27,211 nt of DNA from SXOA01 sp051004015 (GTDB lineage Bacteria; Planctomycetota; Planctomycetia; Pirellulales; Pirellulaceae): the NCBI GenBank assembly GCA_051004015.1, contig JBPCKT010000036.1:1-27211 (forward strand), written 5' to 3'. Shown piece after piece: positions 23,201 through 27,211 of this stretch (the stretch's first letter is position 1; each line of letters opens with the position of its first letter). The position numbers and the translations under genes are program-made. The notes below the pieces were generated by a model. It worked only from the letters and a program-made list of their open reading frames with translations. It was not told the DNA's origin and searched no databases.

Positions 23201-24583
23201 TTGAGTCTCCCCGAGCTCCCTTCCGCCCCAGACGTGCCGCCCCCGCCGAGCCGCGACATCGTTTCCCGCCGGATCCCGCTGCACACCAAGATCTTGATCG
23301 GCCTGGTCATCGGAGGGACGGCCGGGCTGGTTGCGAACGTGGCCGCCGCCCGGTTCGGAGCTGATGGGAACGGGAACGGCCTCGCGGACTGGCTCGACGC
23401 CACCGTCTACTGGGTGGAACCGATCGGCCGTATCTTCCTGCGGCTGATGTTCATGGTCGTCCTGCCGCTGGTCGTGTCCGCCCTGTCCCTCGCGGTCGTC
23501 GAGATCGGCGACATCCGCAGCCTGGGACGCATGGGCCTGCGCACCCTGGGCTACACGGCGATCCTTTCGGGAACGGCCGTGCTGATCGGCCTGCTGCTGG
23601 TCAACGTGCTCCAGCCGGGCAACTCCCTTCCCGCCGAGTTGCGGGACCGGATTATCCGCCAGCAGGAAGAAGCGGCGGCGGGCAAGGTCAAGCAGGCGTC
23701 CCAAGCCAAGTCGGTCCGCGATACGCTCGTGGACATGATCCCCGAGAACCCCCTGCAGGAAATGGTCGGCGCGCTGGACGGCAGTTCGAAGGGAAACGGC
23801 ATGCTCGCCGTGATGGTCTTCGCGCTGATCCTGGGAATCGCCATCTCCGCGGAGCCGGAGAAGTGCCGCGGCCTGGTGAGCTGGCTCGAAGGGCTGAAAT
23901 CCGTTTCCATGACGGTGATCGAGTTCGCGATGCGCCTGGCCCCCTTGGGGGCGGGGTGCCTCGTCTTCACGGTGACGGCGCAGCTCGGCTTCCCGGTCCT
24001 CAGGACACTCGCCTGGTTCGTCGGGACGTGCGCCCTGGGACTGGCGCTGCACCAGTTCGGCACGTACTCGGCCGTGCTGGCGGTCATGGCCAGGAAGAGC
24101 CCCGTCGCTTTCTTCCGCGCGGTTCGCGAAGCCATGCTGGTCGCCTTCGGAACGAGCTCCTCCAGCGCCACTCTGCCAACGTCGATTCGCGTCGCGGCAG
24201 ACGAGCTCAGGCTCCCTCCGCGCGTGTCGAACTTCGTCCTCACCGTGGGTGCGACGGGCAACCAGAACGGGACGGCCCTCTTCGAAGGGGTCGTGGTCCT
24301 CTTCCTCGCCCAGGTGATGGGGGTCGAGCTGTCGCTGGGCCAGCAGGTCCGAGTCGTCCTGATGTCGGTCCTCGCCGGCATCGGCACCGCGGGCGTTCCG
24401 GGGGGTTCGATCCCTCTCATCATCGTCGTGATGCAGTCGGTGGGGATCCCGGCCGAAGCGATCGGCATCGTCTTCGGAGTGGACCGCATCCTCGACATGT
24501 GCCGGACCACCGTGAACGTGACGGGGGACCTGGTGATTGCCCAGTGCGTCGCCTCGGGCGAGGAGGAGGGACCGAGCGCGTAA
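23201..24583 (+). CDS. Dicarboxylate/amino acid:cation symporter (DAACS/SDF family)
   Basis: A 460-residue integral membrane transporter. The serine-rich re-entrant loop is FGTSSSSATLP (316-326); the TM7 unwound segment is GATGNQNGTA (350-359), in the place of the NMDGT motif; the second loop is GVPGGSIPL; TM8 holds DRILDMCRTTVNVTGD with D428, R435, N439 and D443. These residues bind Na+ or H+ and the carboxylate or amino-acid substrate in GltPh-type carriers. About eight TM segments are visible. A hydrophilic insert (about 143-195, partly coiled) between TM segments 3 and 4 is longer than in the archaeal model. The start was taken as TTG 23201 for lack of an ATG nearby; the N-terminus is therefore uncertain. 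Third codon positions are almost all G or C, more extreme than in neighbours, hinting at a different origin. Confidence 0.93.
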   Translation: MSLPELPSAPDVPPPPSRDIVSRRIPLHTKILIGLVIGGTAGLVANVAAARFGADGNGNGLADWLDATVYWVEPIGRIFLRLMFMVVLPLVVSALSLAVVEIGDIRSLGRMGLRTLGYTAILSGTAVLIGLLLVNVLQPGNSLPAELRDRIIRQQEEAAAGKVKQASQAKSVRDTLVDMIPENPLQEMVGALDGSSKGNGMLAVMVFALILGIAISAEPEKCRGLVSWLEGLKSVSMTVIEFAMRLAPLGAGCLVFTVTAQLGFPVLRTLAWFVGTCALGLALHQFGTYSAVLAVMARKSPVAFFRAVREAMLVAFGTSSSSATLPTSIRVAADELRLPPRVSNFVLTVGATGNQNGTALFEGVVVLFLAQVMGVELSLGQQVRVVLMSVLAGIGTAGVPGGSIPLIIVVMQSVGIPAEAIGIVFGVDRILDMCRTTVNVTGDLVIAQCVASGEEEGPSA

Positions 24584-24608
24584 CCAGGTGGCGGTTGGCG
24601 CGGGGAGA

Positions 24609-24643
24609 AATGACCAATGACCAAGTACCAATGACTCCGGAGG
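24609..24643. repeat. Heptamer array, AATGACC family
   Basis: Units AATGACC (two perfect), AAGTACC and AATGACT, followed by a degenerate CCGGAGG, begin 26 bp after the symporter stop. The reverse complement of the array at 15595-15685 contains the same unit family. Confidence 0.85.
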
Positions 24644-24662
24644 AGACCTGGCGGTCCATGCT

Positions 24663-24698
24663 GGGGCGGGGTCAGGAGACCCGCGCCGAGCGCTGTGG
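24663..24698. repeat. Dispersed GC-rich repeat, second copy
   Basis: The stretch begins GGGGCGGGGTCAGGAGACC and continues with GCGCCGAGCGC. It matches most of 21992-22025 (GGGGCGGAGTCGGGAGACC then AGCGCCCAGCGC). Two copies 2.7 kb apart in the same orientation flank the RAYT and symporter genes. Confidence 0.6.
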
Positions 24699-24733
24699 CT
24701 GAAGACTTTCTCCCCAGCGGAAGCCTTGAACAC

Positions 24734-24739
24734 TATACT
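24734..24739 (+). promoter_or_regulatory. Possible -10 box of the toxin-antitoxin operon
   Basis: TATACT at 24734-24739, one base off the TATAAT consensus, lies 37 bp before the antitoxin start. No good -35 hexamer is seen at the right distance, so this is only a suggestion. Confidence 0.3.
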
Positions 24740-24775
24740 AGGTTGGTAAGTAACGACGTTCCTTGGAGTAGTGCC

Positions 24776-24985
24776 ATGGGAGACGAAATCCGCAAGTTGA
24801 CCACCGCGCAACGTTTGCAGTTGCTGGACGAGATTTGGGATAGCTTGCTCGAGGAATCCCATGAATTCCCGCTCACTTCAGAGCTACGAGAGGAGCTCGA
24901 TCGCCGCCTCGAAGATTGTGAGCGAAATCCAAACGATTGCGAACCGTGGGAAGAAGTGCGTAAGCGATTGCGAGACAAGCTGTGA
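24776..24985 (+). CDS. Addiction-module antitoxin (RelB-like, PF09720 type)
   Basis: A 69-residue protein from ATG 24776, chosen over a longer frame from 24695 because GGAG lies 7 nt upstream and homology starts at MGDEIRKLTTAQRLQLLDEIWDSL in pieces. The LTxxQRLxLLDEIWDSL pattern followed by acidic helices (LREELDRRLEDCE) and the C-terminal PWEEVRKRL is typical of the small putative addiction-module components found before RelE/ParE toxins. It should bind and neutralise the toxin encoded downstream and may repress the operon. Its TGA overlaps the GTG of the toxin gene (GTGA), ensuring coupled translation. Length and layout are normal for the family. Confidence 0.88.
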   Translation: MGDEIRKLTTAQRLQLLDEIWDSLLEESHEFPLTSELREELDRRLEDCERNPNDCEPWEEVRKRLRDKL

Positions 24986-25284
24986 AGTCCCTCGTGATCC
25001 GCAGGGTAGCCGAGCGGGATTTGGACGAAGCGGCCAAATGGTATGAATCGCGCCGCGCGGGACTGGGTGCCGAGTTTCTGCTATCGGTGGAAACGGCAAT
25101 CGAAGGAATTCTGGCACACCCTGAAGCCACTGCCCTGGTCCACAAGAATCTTCGCCGGGCGTATGTTCACCGCTTCCCCTACGGCGTCTTTTATTACGTG
25201 GAAGAAACGAGAATTGTCATCGTCGGCGTCATTCACTCGAGCCGCAACCCGCGAATCTGGAAGCGACGACTTTCCCAAAACTGA
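24982..25284 (+). CDS. RelE/ParE-family toxin
   Basis: A 100-residue protein starting GTG at 24982 within the antitoxin stop. It has the compact RelE/ParE fold pattern: VIRRVAERDLDEAAKWYE at the N-terminus, helix GLGAEFLLSVETAI, IHSSRNP with the conserved Arg near the end, and the beta-strands RRAYVHRFPYGVFYYVEE and IVIVGVI. RelE members cleave mRNA on the ribosome, whereas ParE members poison gyrase; the RAYVHRFPYGVFY signature is commonly annotated as ParE/RelE-like without the biochemical class being known. All segments are present and unbroken, so the module looks intact. It separates the repeat-rich accessory region from the HAD gene. Confidence 0.9.
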   Translation: MKSLVIRRVAERDLDEAAKWYESRRAGLGAEFLLSVETAIEGILAHPEATALVHKNLRRAYVHRFPYGVFYYVEETRIVIVGVIHSSRNPRIWKRRLSQN

Positions 25285-25314
25285 TCGATTGTCGCCAAAT
25301 GACTTCGTAAGAAA

Positions 25315-26121
25315 ATGGAAATTGTCAACCCGCACCATCCCCGCGGCCCTTTCAAAGCCGCCATTTTCGATTTTGACGGCACGCTGTCCCTCCTCCGCCG
25401 CAACTGGCAGGAGGTGATGATTCCGATGATGGTCGAGATTCTCGCCGCCACCGGGACCAAGGAGACTCGCGACGAGTTGCACGCCCACGTCGAAGATTTC
25501 GTGATGCGGCTCAACGGCAAGCAGACCATCTATCAGATGATGCAACTTTCGGATGAAGTCACCAAGCGCGGCGGCACACCGAAGGAGCCGGTCGCTTACA
25601 AGCATCAGTATCACGACCTCCTCTGGCAACAAGTCGGCAGCCGCGTGGAGTCGGTTCGCAGCGGCAGCGTGCCTGCCGAAGAACTTACCGTCCCCGGCTC
25701 GTCGTTGCTTCTGGAGAACCTCGATGCTCGTGGTCTGAAGATGTATCTGGCTTCGGGCACGGACCTGAAATACGTGCAGGACGAGCTGGGCGTCCTCGGC
25801 CTTGCCAAGTGGTTCGGCCCGCACGTTTATGGCGCGCTGGACGACTACAAAAAGTTCTCCAAGGCCATGATCATCGAACAGATGATTCGCGACATCGGTG
25901 TCGCCGGCGACAAAATCGTCGGTTTCGGCGACGGTTATGTCGAAATTGAAGAGGTCAAAAAAGTCGGCGGCCTGGCCATCGGCGTCGCCAGCAATGAGGA
26001 TTCCCGCGAAGGGATCAACGACTGGAAACGCAACCGCCTGATCACGGCCGGGGCGGATATCATCGTGGGAGACTACCGGCAGCTCGACCAACTGCTCCGA
26101 CTACTGACCCCTGACTCCTGA
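25315..26121 (+). CDS. HAD-superfamily hydrolase
   Basis: A 268-residue phosphatase-like protein. Motif I is FDFDGT (nucleophile D19, acid/base D21), motif II is in YLASGTD (S147, T149), motif III is a lysine near 180-183 in DDYKKFSK and motif IV is GFGDGYVE (D206). A helical cap at about 30-125 (C1 type) covers the active site. The fold removes phosphate from small metabolites. The following genes (deoxyhypusine-synthase-like protein, then probable PfkB kinase) are co-directional and closely spaced, so a role in making an activated sugar is plausible but is inference from context. The last residues (LLTPDS) and the stop codon are encoded by a heptamer array, so the native C-terminus has probably been altered. 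ATG 25315 has a weak ribosome-binding site. Confidence 0.88.
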   Translation: MEIVNPHHPRGPFKAAIFDFDGTLSLLRRNWQEVMIPMMVEILAATGTKETRDELHAHVEDFVMRLNGKQTIYQMMQLSDEVTKRGGTPKEPVAYKHQYHDLLWQQVGSRVESVRSGSVPAEELTVPGSSLLLENLDARGLKMYLASGTDLKYVQDELGVLGLAKWFGPHVYGALDDYKKFSKAMIIEQMIRDIGVAGDKIVGFGDGYVEIEEVKKVGGLAIGVASNEDSREGINDWKRNRLITAGADIIVGDYRQLDQLLRLLTPDS

Positions 26122-26133
26122 CTCCTGTCCTCC
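26099..26133 (+). repeat. Heptamer array spanning the HAD stop codon (GACTCCT family)
   Basis: Five units: GACTACT, GACCCCT, two GACTCCT, and GTCCTCC. The TGA stop of the HAD gene is formed at a unit junction (26119-26121), and the array ends one base before the ATG of the next gene. It fills the whole intercistronic gap. Confidence 0.88.
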
Positions 26134-27105
26134 ATGCTTCCTCAGTTCGACCGTTCCCGTTTGCTCATCAAGCCGCTGGCCGAGCGGAAGCATGACCTGT
26201 CGATCTCGTCGCAGTTGCCGCTGGAGGAACTGCCGCCAGAGTTGCCGGAGAAGGCGATGCGGGATATCCAGGAGCTGGGCCGTCGCCTTGTGAAGGCTCG
26301 CGAGCGCGGGGCAGCATCGTTGGTGCTGATGGGAGGACATGTCGTGCGTGCGGGTGTCGCCCGGCAACTGATTGACCTGATGGAGCGGGGGCTGATCACG
26401 CACATCGGCATGAACGGGGCGGGGCCGATTCACGACTTTGAGCTGGCAAAGATCGGGGCGACCTGTGAAAGCGTGGCCCGTTACATCCGCAGCGGCGAAT
26501 TCGGCCTGTGGCGCGAGACGGGCGAAATGAACGACATCGTCCGCGAAGGTGCGGCCAGGGGAATGGGCCTGGGTGAATCGCTCGGCCACGCCATCGAGCG
26601 CGGCGACTTCCCGCACAAAGAGACCAGCATCCTCGCCGCTGCCGTCCGCCTCGGCCGCCCGGTCACGGTCCACATCGGCGTCGGCTATGACATCATCCAC
26701 GAGCACCCCAACTTCGACCCAGCCGCCTTCGGGACGGCGAGCTATCGGGATTTTCTTTCCGTCTGCCATACGGTCGACAAGCTGGAAGGGGGCGTGTTCC
26801 TCTGCATGGGGAGCGCGGTCATGGGTCCGGAGGTCTATCTCAAGGCCCTCTCGATGGCCCGCAACGTGGCCCACCAGCAAGGGCGGAAAATCGCCAGCTT
26901 CACGACGGCCGCGTTCGACCTGATCCAGATTGAAGGAGAGTGGGACAAGGAGGCCTCCAAAGACAATCCTCAGTATTACTACCGCCCCTGGAAAACTATC
27001 CTCGTCCGCACCGTGGCGGACGGAGGCGAGAGTTTTTACGTCTGCGGGGACCATCGGCAAACGGTGCCGCATCTTCGACGGGCGGCGCTGGACAGCGAGC
27101 CGTGA
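26134..27105 (+). CDS. Deoxyhypusine-synthase-like protein of unknown function
   Basis: A 323-residue protein. The segment LVLMGGHVVRAG (64-74), followed by LIDLMERGLITHIGMNGAGP (79-98) and IHDFELA, has the NAD-binding arrangement of the deoxyhypusine synthase fold. Other conserved-looking parts are HIGVGYDIIHEHPNFD and GSAVMGPEVYLKAL. Deoxyhypusine synthase proper modifies eukaryotic and archaeal eIF5A; bacteria lack that target, and bacterial relatives include homospermidine synthase-like enzymes and proteins of unknown role. I would not assign deoxyhypusine synthase activity. It starts at ATG 26134 directly after the HAD gene and is followed, 66 bp on, by a probable PfkB kinase. That setting suggests sugar-nucleotide or envelope-sugar metabolism rather than polyamine chemistry, but only as inference. 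Confidence 0.8.
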   Translation: MLPQFDRSRLLIKPLAERKHDLSISSQLPLEELPPELPEKAMRDIQELGRRLVKARERGAASLVLMGGHVVRAGVARQLIDLMERGLITHIGMNGAGPIHDFELAKIGATCESVARYIRSGEFGLWRETGEMNDIVREGAARGMGLGESLGHAIERGDFPHKETSILAAAVRLGRPVTVHIGVGYDIIHEHPNFDPAAFGTASYRDFLSVCHTVDKLEGGVFLCMGSAVMGPEVYLKALSMARNVAHQQGRKIASFTTAAFDLIQIEGEWDKEASKDNPQYYYRPWKTILVRTVADGGESFYVCGDHRQTVPHLRRAALDSEP

Positions 27106-27107
27106 TA

Positions 27108-27157
27108 GTCGCCTTTCGCTCCGCGAAAGTGCGTTCTTTCGCGGAGCGAAAGGCGAC
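27108..27157. repeat. Perfect 22-bp-armed palindrome between genes
   Basis: Arms at 27108-27129 and 27136-27157 pair over all 22 bp around the 6-nt loop TGCGTT. The arm starts GTCGCCTTTCGCTCC and ends GCGAAAG. It begins 2 bp after the upstream stop and ends 14 bp before the next start. It could form a very strong mRNA hairpin between two genes read in one direction. There is no T-run, so it is more likely a REP-like element, or a stabiliser or attenuator, than a simple terminator. Confidence 0.9.
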
Positions 27158-27171
27158 GTACAATACCTCCA

Positions 27172-27211
27172 ATGCTCTCCCTCTCCCGTCTCGAATCGAT
27201 CCTCGATACAC
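27172..27211 (+). CDS. Start of a probable PfkB-family sugar kinase (runs off right edge)
   Basis: ATG at 27172 opens a frame MLSLSRLESILDT that continues past the window, with CCTCC rather than a proper ribosome-binding site in front. This opening resembles the N-terminus of RfaE/HldE-like PfkB kinases, and the neighbours would fit, but 13 residues cannot prove it. Confidence 0.4.
   Translation, partial: MLSLSRLESILDT

Noticed and set aside
24695..24775. N-terminal extension of the antitoxin
   Set aside because: Antitoxin homology and a GGAG site both support the ATG at 24776; the extension overlaps the promoter-like region.
23051..24862. 603-codon minus-strand open frame
   Set aside because: Antisense to the symporter gene; the translation is Asp/His/Arg-rich nonsense and the plus-strand frame has all DAACS motifs.
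1..27211. tRNA or rRNA genes, integrase-type attachment site
   Set aside because: I read for cloverleaf and rRNA-like segments and for an integrase next to a tRNA and found none.

Overview
The window looks like chromosomal DNA from a planctomycete (phylum Planctomycetota, possibly Pirellulales or Gemmatales). The strongest markers are a secreted 1769-residue dehydrogenase-like beta-propeller/HEAT/cytochrome c/DUF1080/FG-GAP protein of a type expanded in that phylum, frequent GTG and TTG starts, long antisense shadow ORFs caused by GC-rich codon use, and spacers full of short palindromes and 7-bp periodic arrays. This assignment rests on protein style and repeat content; no rRNA or other marker gene is present.

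Layout. 1-124: C-terminal end of an ISL3-type transposase. 209-3352: error-prone polymerase dnaE2. 3573-8882: the giant secreted fusion protein. 8903-13365 (minus): an operon-like set reading YfiR-like periplasmic protein, CHASE8-like hybrid histidine kinase, then REC-HD-GYP phosphodiesterase, probably one signalling pathway ending in c-di-GMP breakdown. 13497-15432 (minus): GNAT acetyltransferase, a lipoprotein and a small conserved-looking protein. 15850-17643 (plus): metallophosphoesterase and cutA, closely coupled. 17939-18235: a small one-TM protein.

18.2-25.3 kb is the accessory part. It holds an 836-bp repeat-rich spacer, an unknown two-gene unit with visibly lower GC (19072-20334), an ApeA-family HEPN anti-phage protein on the opposite strand (20511-21818), a REP-associated tyrosine transposase bracketed by two palindromes with identical 20-bp arms (22217-23094), a dicarboxylate/amino-acid:cation symporter, and a RelE/ParE-type toxin-antitoxin pair. 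25315-27211 returns to core-like genes: a HAD phosphatase, a deoxyhypusine-synthase-like protein and the first codons of a probable PfkB sugar kinase, in one direction.

The most unusual signal is not a gene. At least eight arrays of degenerate heptamers, falling into about six sequence families but all with a strict 7-bp period, are scattered over the window. Three lie in frame inside conserved genes (two in dnaE2, one in the giant protein) at positions that look like loops, one supplies the stop codon of the HAD gene, and the rest are in spacers. They resemble in form the STRR heptamer repeats of heterocystous cyanobacteria. Several unrelated palindromic repeat families occupy the other spacers.
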